NCBI GenBank assembly: GCA_902729315.2
Contig: LR746273.1
Span: forward strand, 2,705,001 to 2,769,000
Source of the DNA: Spirodela intermedia
Lineage: Eukaryota; Streptophyta; Magnoliopsida; Alismatales; Araceae
Reading direction: 5' to 3'
DNA: 64,000 nucleotides
A program made the position numbers and the translations under genes. Of this stretch, positions 13,052-25,200 are shown piece by piece; positions within the stretch are counted from its first letter, which is position 1; every line of letters starts with the position of its first letter. The notes below the pieces were generated by a model. It saw only the letters and a program-made list of their open reading frames with translations, ran no database searches and was not told where the DNA came from.

Positions 13052-14493
13052 ATGGCTCCCCTGAACCCTCATGCCCCTCGCTATGTCCCGGCAGTGGAGT
13101 CACCATTTGCACCTGCGGTGGCTCCCTTAATGTTCCCCGTCTCCTATGCCTTCGGCTTCCCTTACTCGTACTCTCTCCCGCAGCCTTTCCCGGAGGTTTT
13201 TCCGCTTCCTCCGTGCTGCTATTACCATGGCCTATCTCCGCAACCTCAACAGTCGCGGCTGACGCACCTCAGTTCCATTTGTTACTATCCCGGGAAGGAT
13301 GCCCGCCTCGCCCACGGTTGTCCGGGGATAGGTATCGAATTGTCGGGTGTCCCCTTCTCATGGCCATCTTCTTGGATCGTCCCAACAGCTATGCCCGTCC
13401 TTCCTTCCCATCAGGTTGCGCTTCCTCTACTTCATTCCCCGATAGCTCCTGCAGACGAAGGTGTGCTACGGCCTCCCATCTACTCTCCCCAACCAGAGGT
13501 CATTCTGGAGGTGATACCGAAGATCAGGCATGGCTCCGATAAACGTTTGCCGCCGCCGCGAGCTATTTGTCTTCGGAAGCGACGGGTTAGAATTGGTCCG
13601 CGATGGCGGACTAAGATGGACAGCTCGGGCGGAAGAGTTCGCCGAGGACCTAAGCGAAGCTTCAGCTGTAGGGTTGGGTCCTTCTGGCTGCCAAAGTTAC
13701 GGTGTCTCCGAAAGAAGTGTCCAGACGAGGATAAGTCGCAGGAGAATTTGCAGTTTAGGAATGGAGCAGATGCTGATGATGGCGGGGACTCGCGGACAAC
13801 CGTTATGATCAAGAATCTCCCCAACAAGATGAGGTAGGTTCCTTCGTTCGAAGGGAGTGGGAAGCGAAGCGATTACTGACGGTTGGCTCTCTCATCTTAC
13901 TTCAGGAAGGAAGCATTGCTGACCCTCCTCGATTCCCACTGCCAAAAAGAAAATGGCAAAGTGGTGCACCATGACGCTGTTATGAACACCCGTTCTCAAT
14001 TTGACTTTTTCTATCTTCCCATGGACTTTGGGTAAGTAATCCTTGCTTCCTTGTGCAGGTTTATGTTCAAATCTCTAGGCTATCTCATTCCTTTGATCTG
14101 CTGTTCCACGCGCAGGACGGGAAGTAATCTAGGCTACGCTTTCGTAAACTTTACCAGCGCTGCCGGGGCATGGAGGTTCCACCGTGCATTCCACCAGATG
14201 AAATGGAGTATCATGGGGTCTAGAAAGGTTTGCGAAGTCACCTACGCTAGGATCCAGGTAATAACTTGATCTCTGTGCTTGAGCTTTTCATTGGCCCTTG
14301 GGTCTTGGGCTTGATGCGCTCACTGTTCTAGGGCCTGACGGCGTTGATGAAGCACTTCAGGGGCTCCGTCTTTGTGTGCGACAACGACGAGCTGCTTCCG
14401 CTCTACTTCGTTCCCCACCGAGACGGCGTAATGCAGTGCGAAGGCCATCACGTGGGCCGGCGAGTCCCGCCGTCTCGCTTTGGAGGACCTTAG
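13052..14493 (+). CDS. MCT: Mei2 C-terminal-RRM-only RNA-binding protein, join(13052..13833,13906..14031,14116..14257,14332..14493)
   Basis: Mei2-like plant proteins bind RNA through an unusual C-terminal RRM and act in meristem and reproductive development; the MCT group keeps only this RRM. The four exons give 403 residues. The N-terminal part (about 1-240) is Pro/Tyr-rich, starting MAPLNPHAPRYVP, as in TERMINAL EAR1-like and MCT proteins. The Mei2 RRM begins at about 248 with RTTVMIKNLPNKM (RNP2 region), continues through FDFFYLPMDF, and has LGYAFVNFTS (RNP1 region), then FHQMKW and VCEVTYARIQG. The tail ends in SRFGGP. All introns are short (72-84 bp) with GT-AG ends and matching phases (2, 2, 0). 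No N-terminal RRMs are visible upstream, which favours MCT over full Mei2 or TE1 proteins. Confidence 0.9.
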
Positions 14494-14568
14494 GAGCGTT
14501 CGCCATCGTTCCTTTTCAACAGTGTAAATCCATGCGTAATCGTTCTGTTATAGCTGTGTTTAACCGAC

Positions 14569-14642
14569 GGAAAGGTGAAGCAGTCCCACAGTTTTACTGA
14601 CTCGATGGAAAGGTGAAGCAGTCCCACAGTTTTACTGACTCG
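14569..14642. repeat. Two-copy tandem repeat, 38-bp period
   Basis: A unit beginning GGAAAGGTGAAGCAGTCCCA occurs at 14,569 and again at 14,607, nearly identical. It lies 75 bases after the Mei2-like stop codon, so it is probably in the 3' untranslated region. Confidence 0.85.
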
Positions 14643-17600
14643 GCTCTCACTGAGCTGCCTTGGTCGCCACGTAAAACTCGATCATCTCCTCTGTCATATG
14701 CCGGATGAGATGAACGCATGTGGGTCGTTGTATCGATAGCTCAACCGGCTCGTTTCTCTCCGAATTAGAAATAAACTTGTCACGCTCTTTCACTCACCCA
14801 GACTCTGTCTATCTTTTTCTATCAATAAGGAAGGCTGCCATCATGTCACGGTCGACCGGGATATGTACGTGCATGGGACGTTGCCTTAAATGGGAAGCGG
14901 ACGTCAGAGAAGACAGGTGAAGGAAGTCCTATCTTAGGGTTGCAGCCGCCGCGGACGAAGAGATGATGGCCTGCTTGCCTGATGACGCCATTCCGGCAAA
15001 GATTTCCTCCTGCAGGAATGGATGTCCCACCGTACTATCAGGGAAAGAGAGAGACGCTCAGGAATGAAGGAAATATGGAGAAAATGCGTGGAACTAAGTC
15101 CTCGGATTCTGTCCGCAACTTTTTCTGATTATTCTCAGTGTTCAATTGGGAGAAAGTCCGATGTCCCCTCCGAAAGATCGTAGGTTCCCAAGGAGATGGG
15201 ATTTGTATTACTTGTCCTAAATTATTATGGAAATATGCGTAATTATGCACTACAATTTTAAAAATGAGATTCCTGAAAATTATTTGATTTTAATTCAGAC
15301 ATTCTTTCGGCCCCTATTAAACTGTTTTTTTAATCAAGAACTGAAAATGAAGTATTATTTTCTTAGATCCCCGACTCAATTTGTATGTCTTCAATATTAC
15401 ATATTCTTAAGATTTATAATCGCTCTTTTACTTTACACAGCTTTAATTGAAATTACTATAAAAAATAAATAAATGGGTTAAATAAATGGCTGGATAAAGA
15501 CTGAAACATTTATTCGTGTAGGCAGTCGTCTTCGGATTCCCAGGACTGCGAAGATTAAATCTGACGAATTTGAATAAAAGAAGGATTCCCAGGACTGGAT
15601 CAATTATCTTAACTTTTAAGGCGACCTAATCGTAGCGGGAGTAATGACCGGATGGAGCTGGTGCAATACCAAGTGGTAAGCAGACTCCTAGACCGAGTTA
15701 GGTAGTTTGACGCCGGAACTGTCATTACGACGTTAATGTGACTGTCCGTTGGCCCTAGTGAATCAGGGCTGACCGCAACTCAAGAGCAAGAGCAATTCGA
15801 GCAAACTTCGACGGAGGAGCCGTGAGGATGTCCTGAGACTGGAAAACATCTAGCGAAGCTAGCATCGTGCCCCGGAGAGGTGCAGGAATACTTCATCCAC
15901 GAAAAGGCTTTCCAAACAACTCTATATTATGCGAGATTAGTACAAAGATTTGGCCTCAGAAAATGGTTTGGCTGTTTTCTCTCTCTTTCTCTCTCGCTTG
16001 CTCGCTCGCTCGCTCGTTCGATCCGATGGTAGCTGACTTGAACCTGAGTTTCTTGGAGTTTAGGCCTACGACATGAATATCCACGCAGTTTATTGAAGCT
16101 AAACACAAATCACGTTTTTTACCGTCAGCAAGCTTGTCTCATATATTTCTCTTGTTGGCAAACACCTCAGATTCTTTTTGTTTTTAATCATCAAAACCGC
16201 AAATCGAAGTCCATGCATAATTGTTGAAGAATTCGATAATTTTAAAGTAAAAAGGTTATAATCTGTGGTGGGGGATCTTCCATTGACTGTTCATATTCTG
16301 TGTTCGAGATTGTTTTGATTTTTTAACACCGGCTATATAATCTTCTCCGATGATTCATGTGGAAGCGCCAAGAGAAATGAGTATTTCCAAAAGTCAAGTG
16401 TCTGGAAATTCTTTTAAAATATAAATTTAAGCAAACACTTTCAAACTCGGACGGGTTTTATCCAAGGAATTAGGACATTACCTTTTTTTAGATTTATTTT
16501 TAAAAAATATTTTGAATTTTTTTAATAAAGTGAGATATTTATCACGAAAAGTATTTTTTAACTGCTGAGATAGAAATGACAGAATGAGAATAAACATTTT
16601 AGATTTGCAAAAAAGAATCGGATTCATTCCTGAAAAGTTTTTCAAATTGAACTTTGATTTTTACCTAACTAAAAAGTAAAAATGTGGGAAGGACGTCGAG
16701 GTTTGAATTACGAGGGCAAAAGTGAACCTTTGTACAAGTCAAAGATCATCAGCGAAAAGGTAGAATGGCGGGCTAGGCTACTTATACGGGGAGAAGGACC
16801 GAAGAGGCAGACTCCTCTCTCGGGGAGGCCCGGCCAGCAGACGCGGTCGACGTGCATTGTCTTCTCGCCAGGCAAGTCTATCAGTGGTTTGCGTTGGGCT
16901 CAGCATACAAAGACACCTGCTCCGGTGTTCCAACGTCTCGAGCCCCACGCCCTCTCCTCCCTCGTCCCATGGCTCACACCTGGAGGACAAGCCGACCTAT
17001 ATCTTCTCGTGCTGTCGCCCCTCCACCACAAGTTCTCTCGGACGCGCGTTCTTACGCCATAACTGAAGTGGTGACGGTCGGTCAAGAGCGCTCCTCGCGT
17101 CTCTCTCAATCTGGAGCGGGGAGACAATGCGACAGAAAATTTAACAGGAGAGAACTCTCGAAGAAGCCTGCATTGAGTTAAGATGGAGACGTACGTGTCA
17201 CACTCTTCGCCAAATCTTTCACGCTAGTCACTAATAGCAAGCCCATCTAACAAAACTATGGTTTAGCAGATATATATCTATCTGATAAGCCATGGGATTG
17301 GCCAGCGTGGTAGACCGAGATCCCAATGTGACGACCTGCCTTGGATCCCAGGGAGTTATGCGACGGCGAATTTTCCTGATATTTCGTCAACTAACGAAGT
17401 CAATCTAAGTAACGCTGACATCATGTAAAGTAGATCTCTAGTGTCCTAGTATCGCAAAAGGAAGGGAGTCATAAATATTCAGGTCCTACTGGGTTGGCTT
17501 GGCGCTCAGTATGTGGGTAGCGAAGGTGTGAGTGATCAGGCCCTTTAATACGTAGTTTATTTAGACTAGCGAACAGATCAAGCTCACATTCATTAATTAA

Positions 17601-19106
17601 AAGAACCTATTTATGCCACAATGATCAAACTAGAGGATGTTTTAACCAGGAGTTCTTTGAGATTCGGAAGACTAATTTGAACTTGTTTACGGGGTCCACT
17701 TCGACAATCTGAATGTATATAATAGCGAGAGAGAGGGATTTCGCGTTTGTATGGTGACTTGGACAAGTTTAATGCGTTCCGGACATTTGTCTGTTGCACC
17801 GATGTGTACGGGGTTCCGATGGAGACCAAAAATGACGAGTTGGCGTGTAGTGGGAGGATGAGGAGGGAGAAAAGGAGGTGAAGAACCAGTGATGGGGAAA
17901 CGGGAAAGGCGGTGGAGAGATCTGCCAAGAGGATGGGGCCTGCGGTTGGGTTCCTCGGCGGAGCTGTAGAGTGTCCAGAGGAGAAAATCTCGCCGCCGTC
18001 GCCGCCGCCGTAGTAGACTCTCATCGATGGGTGTGAGAATGATTACTCCTCCTTAGATCAGCTTGAGGGGAACGACGAGACATCGGAACTCGACGTTGAT
18101 AGGGGACAGGGGAAGAGGAGAAATCATGACGACGCAGACGGCTCTTTTCCTTTCGTCCCTTGAGGCGAAGTAGGTAACTTCATGGAGATCTATCGATCCT
18201 CCCAAACGATCTGGTTGTTGCGAAATCGACGAGAAATATTCTTCTTACTTCATCTCATCTAATTTACGGCAAGTGCTGGTTCATATCCAAAATACTTCCT
18301 CCGGTACAACCTTCTCTTCCTGTTCCATAAGAGCGACCGACAGCGACGCACACGCACGCACACACGGATTCATTGCCATTTCCCGGTCTCATGAAACATA
18401 ATGACGACTTCAATGTCCCCTATGAGAATATATTGTCGAACAAGCCAAAATATAAATTATTCCACTTTGAATCGGCGGGCTTTCCCGAGCCTAGTTTGAA
18501 TGAAGATCTAAAACGAACTGGAGATTGGAGAAAAGCCCATAAAACAGATTTTTTACATTGAACCCTAATCAAGGCCAGAAAAATGATTCTACGTTCTACC
18601 ATCTTCGACCTCGGGCCCGCGGCTGACCTCATCCGGATCTAACTTTCCCGTCTATATTTGATTTCAGAACTGAAGAGCGCAAAAAATGGGACCAGACTTT
18701 CCTGGCCCATTTACAACCATTAATGAGAGAGATCAACACAAATTCACGGACAGCTCTACCAAACAATCTTTTGATTAAACTCTAAATTTGGTTTATGAGA
18801 AAAAAAACTAGAATATCTAGAATTTTAATTATTAATATTAATAAAATCCGAGGTTAATCTTGGAATTATTGGTTAGTTATTTGGGTTTACTAACTGGTAC
18901 TCATTCATCGGTAGATGCTAGTTTTGATGTTAACAAAGCAGGATTATTTGATGTATTATTCCGAGAAGCGAATAAATGGTTTTTCTGCTGGATGAAGAAA
19001 CCAGGATTCTGCTGGTTTCTCTGTTAACAAACCGGATATGTCATAAAGTCTTAATGCTGGGTCAGTTTTGTTCCCATTTTACTGCCTTATTATCACCCAT
19101 ATGGTT

Positions 19107-19109
<3 letters not shown>
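14643..19109. other. Spacer, no gene recognised
   Basis: AT-rich DNA with two GC-richer islands, 16,770-17,170 and 17,880-18,140. Open frames inside them (126 codons on + at 16,682 and 137 codons on - ending at 17,611) show no motif, and no splice-linked partner was found. The island at 17,990-18,020 includes a (CCG/CGC)n-like run. Nothing else can be supported. Confidence 0.35.

Positions 19110-19140
<31 letters not shown>
19110..19140. repeat. (CT)n microsatellite
   Basis: CT tract of about 31 bases. A complementary-phase (GA)n tract follows at about 19,406-19,436. Confidence 0.9.
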
Positions 19141-19142
<2 letters not shown>

Positions 19143-19403
19143 CCCTTCTCTCTTGCTCTCTCTAGATGCCAACCAGTGCCACGGCATGGCGTCATGAATG
19201 TCAAACCCAGCAGTCAAGGCTTTTTCTCTTCTCTGGGTCTGAACGGTGGAACAGGGCTTCCTGCAGCGACGAGTCCCACCCGGATCAGCCCACTCCAATC
19301 CGATTCGAACCTATCTTGGGCCCACAAGTGTAATGAATGCTAATATGGGTGATAACGTGGTTTCCGTTGCCCCAATCCGTCTCTACTATAGAGAGATAAG
19401 GAG

Positions 19404-19440
<37 letters not shown>

Positions 19441-19840
19441 CAACCATGCGGGTGAGTGACTAAAGGACTCTGTAACAATGCAACTGTAAAGAGTTTCAAG
19501 CTGGGAACCTAATGGCGCGAGCTAGCAGTGCAACGAGTGAGGCAGGCTGCGCTGCCACCCAGGTGCCGGCAAGCTGATGAAGGGAACCTCTGCAAGTCTA
19601 TTCCCGTTTCTGTCCGCTGCTGCCGCCAGTTTTGCCGGGATCCAGAGTAAACATCGACGAACCACGAGGGAAAAGACGCCGACAAGATTGGCATTCATTA
19701 CACTCGTGGGCGGAGACAGAGAGAGGAGGGAGAAAGAGACGGCGTTTCTCTCAGGCTCGCTGTACCCCCGGGATTCCCTCTCTCGTGCTGCTCCGTCCAT
19801 GAAAATGAGAAGGATGGAGAGAGAGAGAGAGAGGAAGGAG

Positions 19841-21145
19841 CTACGGAATGACGGGGTTGAAGTCGCGGCAGGTTGCGGTCTGCTTCTGGTCGCGTCCATG
19901 GCAGAAGAAGAAGGAACGGGGGCACTGGAACAGACAGTTATCGACGAGGCTCACCGCGGCCTCCCCCTCCTTCACCGCCATCAGAGGAGCGGGGATGGGC
20001 CCGTAGAGGTAGTTGCCGCCGAGAAGGAGCCTTGACAGTGGGGTCTCCGCCGGCGACCCTCTGTCGCCGCCCCCCCGCGCCCCTGGCACCCTGGCGGCGT
20101 ACTCCGCTGGGATCATTCCCGTCAGCAGGTTGTCCTCCATCGTTAGCGACGCCAGCCTCGGCATCGCCCGCACCCACCCCAGCGGCAGCGGGCCTCTCAG
20201 CCGGTTGTGGCCCAGGTCGACAGCCACCAGCCCACTGGTCGACGCCGCCGCTGGCTGCCACCACTGCGGCGACGATTCCAGCGAGGTGAACCGATTGAAG
20301 GCAAGGTTCAGCTGCTGGAGGGCCGGATGGACGAAGAGCGCCGCCGGGACGCGCCCGGAGAGGCGGTTGTGGGAGAGGTCCAGCACCTGTAGGTTCGGGA
20401 TCCCCGCCGTGAAGTCCGGCGGGAGGGGGCCCTGAAGAGAGTTGTTTCGAGCAGAGAGCTTCAACAGGGACGGCGGAAGTGCCGCCGCAGGCAGTACCCT
20501 GCCAGAGATGGCGTTGTCGCTGGCGTCGAGGTAGGTGAGGCTTGACAAGGGACTGAAGTCGGGGAACCACCCTGAGATGTCGTTCATCTGGAGCTCTAGG
20601 CGCTGCAGAGACCGGAGAGAGGCGATGGCAGCGGGAATTGGTCCCGACAGGGCGTTCCCGTCGAGGTAGAGCTCCTCCAGAGAAGGGAGATCGCCGACGG
20701 GGATTTCTCCGGAGAATGCATTTCGAGAAAGGGCTATCCTGCGGAGCTGACGGAGGTCTAAAGATAACGGTGGCGGCGGGACGGAGCCGGATAATTGGTT
20801 ATCGGCGGCGTCGAGAGTCTGCAGATAAGGAAGGGTCCAGACTGCCGGCGAGAGGTTGCCGGCGTAGCCAGCTGCCTCGAGGGAGATATCCGTGACGCGT
20901 GCCAGGCCGGCGGGGTCACCGGCGTCGCAGCGGAATCCGCAGGTGAATTGCTCACCTGAGGAGAGCGCATCGCAGGGGTCCGCAGCAGTGAAGTCCCAGG
21001 AGCTGAGGCAGGACCCCGGTGCGATGGAAGCCGGATCCAGCGCCGCCTTCAGGAGCCGCAGCGCGTCGGCGTCCGCCGGGTGGGTCTTCGCGGCGGCGTC
21101 CCCCAGGAACAGGACGACGGCCACCGCCGTCAGCAGCCAGGTCAT
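19841..21145 (-). CDS. Secreted leucine-rich-repeat protein without kinase domain
   Basis: The single-exon frame of 434 residues encodes an extracellular LRR protein. The start chosen is the ATG at 21,145, which opens a clear signal peptide (MTWLLTAVAVVLFLGDAAA); an in-frame ATG 47 codons upstream would put a charged, unlikely extension before it. Residues of about 25-75 form an LRRNT cap with DALRLLKAALDP and paired Cys (DPCDAL, FTCGFRCDAG). About ten plant-type LRRs follow, with the LxxLxLxxNxLSGxIP pattern (for example LYLDGNALSGPIP and VLDLSHNRLSGRVP). The C-terminus is a Cys-containing cap (CLFQCPRSFFFCHG, then a final Cys) ending FNPVIP. No transmembrane helix or kinase is present, so it is probably apoplastic or wall-bound. 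The exact subfamily is not known to me. Confidence 0.88.
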   Translation of the reverse strand: MTWLLTAVAVVLFLGDAAAKTHPADADALRLLKAALDPASIAPGSCLSSWDFTAADPCDALSSGEQFTCGFRCDAGDPAGLARVTDISLEAAGYAGNLSPAVWTLPYLQTLDAADNQLSGSVPPPPLSLDLRQLRRIALSRNAFSGEIPVGDLPSLEELYLDGNALSGPIPAAIASLRSLQRLELQMNDISGWFPDFSPLSSLTYLDASDNAISGRVLPAAALPPSLLKLSARNNSLQGPLPPDFTAGIPNLQVLDLSHNRLSGRVPAALFVHPALQQLNLAFNRFTSLESSPQWWQPAAASTSGLVAVDLGHNRLRGPLPLGWVRAMPRLASLTMEDNLLTGMIPAEYAARVPGARGGGDRGSPAETPLSRLLLGGNYLYGPIPAPLMAVKEGEAAVSLVDNCLFQCPRSFFFCHGRDQKQTATCRDFNPVIP

Positions 21146-22286
21146 CGCTTCCGCCGGTGGAACTCCAAGAGACCTACGGCAGAGAGAGAGAGAGAGAGAT
21201 CTAAGAAAGATCAAGACCTCCCCGCCGTCCCCGACCCTCGGCATCACGTGGGCTTCGGCTTCTGCTCTACCCACCTCCTCCCTCATCCTTTGATCAACTT
21301 TTGCCCAGAGATTCCATAGCTATCCATCCCGTCCTGAACCAATGCTTTCCAGGGTCCTCCTCTCAGAGGGCGAGGAGAACTTTTTAGGGCTCTGATGGAG
21401 GTTTAGGGTCTGTCAGGAGAGCAGGTACCAGCTGTCGAGATGAGAGATGGAGGTTGCAGGAGAGGGAGGATTCCGACAAGAAGAAGAAGCGTCGCGGAGT
21501 CGGAGAGACCGTCTCGTGACTCGTTCAGTGACTCAACGAAGGAAATTTCCATTCAGTGGGGCCCACGAGTGTTGGGTTCCTGAGGCAGCCTTGGGAAAGC
21601 GTGCGTGGGTTTTGGACCGCTGTGGCGGATTTTTCTATGCCCTCTATTCGTCTGGCAGCGTTGTTAATCCGACGGCAATCGGCTACCAACCTGCATTTGA
21701 CCGTTCTACCTCTGTTGACTGTCCCACACCGCGTGCGTACGCGGGGTTACTGCGTGCTTTAGGTGGACCCTGAAGTTGCCATGACATTAAATCTAAGTCA
21801 ATGCACACAATTAGGAGAATAATCTCACCTCTACAAAGCAGTCAGCAAGTGGTGGGTCATGAAGGAATTAGATGAAACGTCAACGTGTAGACTCGCGGTG
21901 GGCCACTCCAACCCACTTCCGACTCCCAGTCAGGGTCTGCTTCGTAATTAACTAAACATGAAATCCAAATGGGTATTGATTTCAAGAGCTACACGTGTTA
22001 GTACCCTATATTCTATTTTGATTTATTCGTCATACTTTGACCCCTAATGACGTGGAATTTTGTCAAATCTAGTGGCCTTGCCATGCAGCCTGGGGTCAAA
22101 CTGGGCCATTTGACATGGGTGAGAAGATAGGCCCAAATGAGGAAGAATACCAGCCCATTATATTAATACAGAGTGCGTTGTGGAAGAATACCTCTCTCTC
22201 TCTCTAAGACCCAAGAACAAGGAACTAAGCACAGATAATCCGAGACATATAAATGAGATCACCTGAGACACTCTTGACGGTCAGCT
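21146..22286. other. Spacer between LRR gene start and dioxygenase gene end
   Basis: The leader of the LRR gene lies at the left edge and includes a pyrimidine-rich (CT)n tract on its sense strand, 35-55 bases upstream of its ATG (21,181-21,200). A 20-base GA/CT tract recurs near 22,193-22,206. Both flanking genes point left, so this holds the LRR promoter and the dioxygenase 3' region. No other gene is seen. Confidence 0.4.
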
Positions 22287-25200
22287 TTATGCTTGATGTT
22301 CCTCTGACGCATATGTAATCCTCAACCGCTCCTTGAGGTAGTCACTGCTTCGGACAGGAGGGAACCTTCCATTGGTTGGAAAAGAATAATTTATTGCTTG
22401 AGCTTAGGAAATTAATAGTAATAATCAACCGTGAAATTATAAGTCAACTTCATTTTTAGGATAATTAAGTTTTTACCTTGGAGGGCATGCCTCACTGCGA
22501 CAGCTGTCCAGGCACTCCACCAGGCAATCAGAGTTCGGTTCCAGGAAGAAGGCAATCTGTAAGCGGGTTTCATGGCAAAGATGATGACATCTGGTCAACG
22601 CACCCCCGATATGTATAGAAGTCAATGAAACAGGTGGACATTTACAGAATAGCGTTCTAGCCCGGTTGCCAGGACCCTGTGCAATGTTGACCTGCAAGGA
22701 GAGCAGAATCATTCAGAAATTTTAAATAATAAATAGAAAAAAAATGAAACATTACCGGAATAAGCAATTTGTCCATCTCTCCAGCAAATCCCCCACATTG
22801 ACGACGAGGGCCCTGCTAAAGATCGTCTCCAAAATGAGTAGAAGATGACTTGGTAATTTACGAAGAAATCCCTTTCTCCAGACTGAAATCTCGCAAATCA
22901 GATGGTGATATTACGTGTTTACCCATCAAGGTGAGGTACATCCTCCCATACACGCGGGTATTCATCCTTCTCCCTACATATCTGCAATCATTTGCAGAAG
23001 AAAACATAACATATTGGAGAAGAAATAGATCAGCACCCAGCATCTCTCTGTTATCTACCTGAAGACCGGGAACACCATCGCATGCCAGTAGTGTGACTAT
23101 GCCGTAATCTGTATGTGCAGAAGCCCCAAATTCTCCATCAATGGAGCCAGAAGCACTGTCTGAAAGTCAACCAGATTCATGAGTTATTACATGTGGATGT
23201 CGTCATTTACGAAAGTCAATGCAGCAGTTTAAGGGCCTGGGCTGGGTGTCTGAGTTGCACCTAAATGTCAATGCTCTTTGAAGACATTAAGTTGTATATA
23301 TAATCTGAAGTGTGTCAACGGCGGCTACGGCTATAAGGTCAACGGTGAGCTTACCTCTCACAACAGGCATCATCCATTAGCAGAAGTCCGGCAGAATGCA
23401 TTTTCTGACGACTCATAAATTTTTTTTGGGCATAAATCAGACCGAAAGATTCACAGATATGATTGATATGTGAAGGTGGATAAGGCTTCAATAAACATGT
23501 ATAATGACAGTGAATAACCAATTATTGATCTACTTTGAAGTGAATAGCATATGAAGGAAATATCTGGCGAAGAGAACTACAATGTCAACGTGGATTCATT
23601 TGTGACACTTGTAATGGTGCTTCATATGTTAAAGGGCACTCATACCTGGGTAATGCAACAGACGCAGAAAAGCCATGGGTTTATGCAGAGCACCAATTTT
23701 CTCGAAAAAACATTCTTCCAAATCTAATGCCAAAGCAATCAATGACGTCAGAATTTTGCCCACGGACCTGAGAAGGGATCATAAAATCTCAAACTAGGGT
23801 GGGATCAAATATAATAACATAAATTCTACAACAAGATACTTTTCTTTCTTAATAAATCCAGCATAAAAGAAATAACATAAAGGGGGTTTCTAGATAAAAG
23901 GGGTTTTTCGTCTGGATTACATATGCCCATATAAATTTTCATAGACGTCATACTAAGGGAACCGCATCACACTAGTTTATCATCAGAACCATATTCAATT
24001 TGAACATCTCAATGCAATAACTGACGGATCTCGACACTCGTCACAATATTTTTCTTCCTACATTCATGCACAGATTGAGACATGAACCAGTTTCTCTACA
24101 TGTTAAGACGAATATAGAATAAATATTAGACATACAAACATCATGAGGACATTAAGAAAAACGTCAATATTTTGAGTATCCATGAGAAAATTCAAGAAAA
24201 ACTTTGCTCATAAGATGGCAGCTTGTAAATAAGTGACGAATTCGAATGAAAGGGAAACTCGTCCTTGGCGACTTAATTCCTGTACATCATGGCGCTATCA
24301 TTCATGATAAATTCTGTTACGAAAAAAGATGAAGCATTAACGTCAATGGAAGGAATGCCTACACTTACAGAGCTTTCTCATAGTATAACACCATTGTTTC
24401 TCTCCAGTATGGTAAGATTTCTGCAATTTTCTAGCAAGAGAGTATAACGGATTTTATCAAAAAAGAGGAAGTAAAAAGTTTCAACCATTAATATAAGCAC
24501 TGAAATCATGAGAAAATGTCAGACCTAATTGACAGGACAAAACATGTTTATCGGGACCATATCCAAGTTAAAACGTAGATAGGAATCCTTGAGACACAAA
24601 AGGTCAAAACAGTTGAAAAGGCTTTCAATGTGAAGATGTGATCCATTATTATCATAGAGTACTAAACACCGTGGTTACCTTCTGAAGGCCATTGATTTGA
24701 AAGCCATTGTAACTCGTTGCCTTCCATGGGACCGATATAGAAACTTTCCTTCAGATCACCTATTTTTTCAAGCAATTCAGTTTGTGAACAGAACAAAGAA
24801 ATTAAACTCAGCTCCTGAAACGAGGTCTAATCATCAGAAAAATGTGTATCAAGGATGTAACATGGAACATGAATGTGATCTCTTCGCCAAAAAAGATTTC
24901 TCATTGACTGATCTCTACCATGACTTGTACTGGGACAGTATGGCCGACTGCTCCGAATAGTATCAAGAAAATGATACATTTGTTCAGAAACAATAGAATT
25001 GAAGTACTAAATACATGAAATATCCTTGAAAGCACCTTAAAAAATGGAATAGGGTCGTACCAGGGAAAATAAAAAACATTATTTTATGCCCACGAACTTC
25101 CAGCATTGAGGCCTCTACCGTCAGGGAAAAGTGAAACTCACGGGGCAGGTCTTAGAGATGGCAATTATCTAGCTCCTTTTCAGAAGATATGATCCTTCAT

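Noticed and set aside
16682-17181. GC-rich island with overlapping frames as a gene
   Set aside because: No family motif, no splice-linked exon, and frames of similar length on both strands.
17611-18024. 137-codon minus-strand frame with a hydrophobic stretch
   Set aside because: No recognisable domain and no supporting neighbours; left unannotated.
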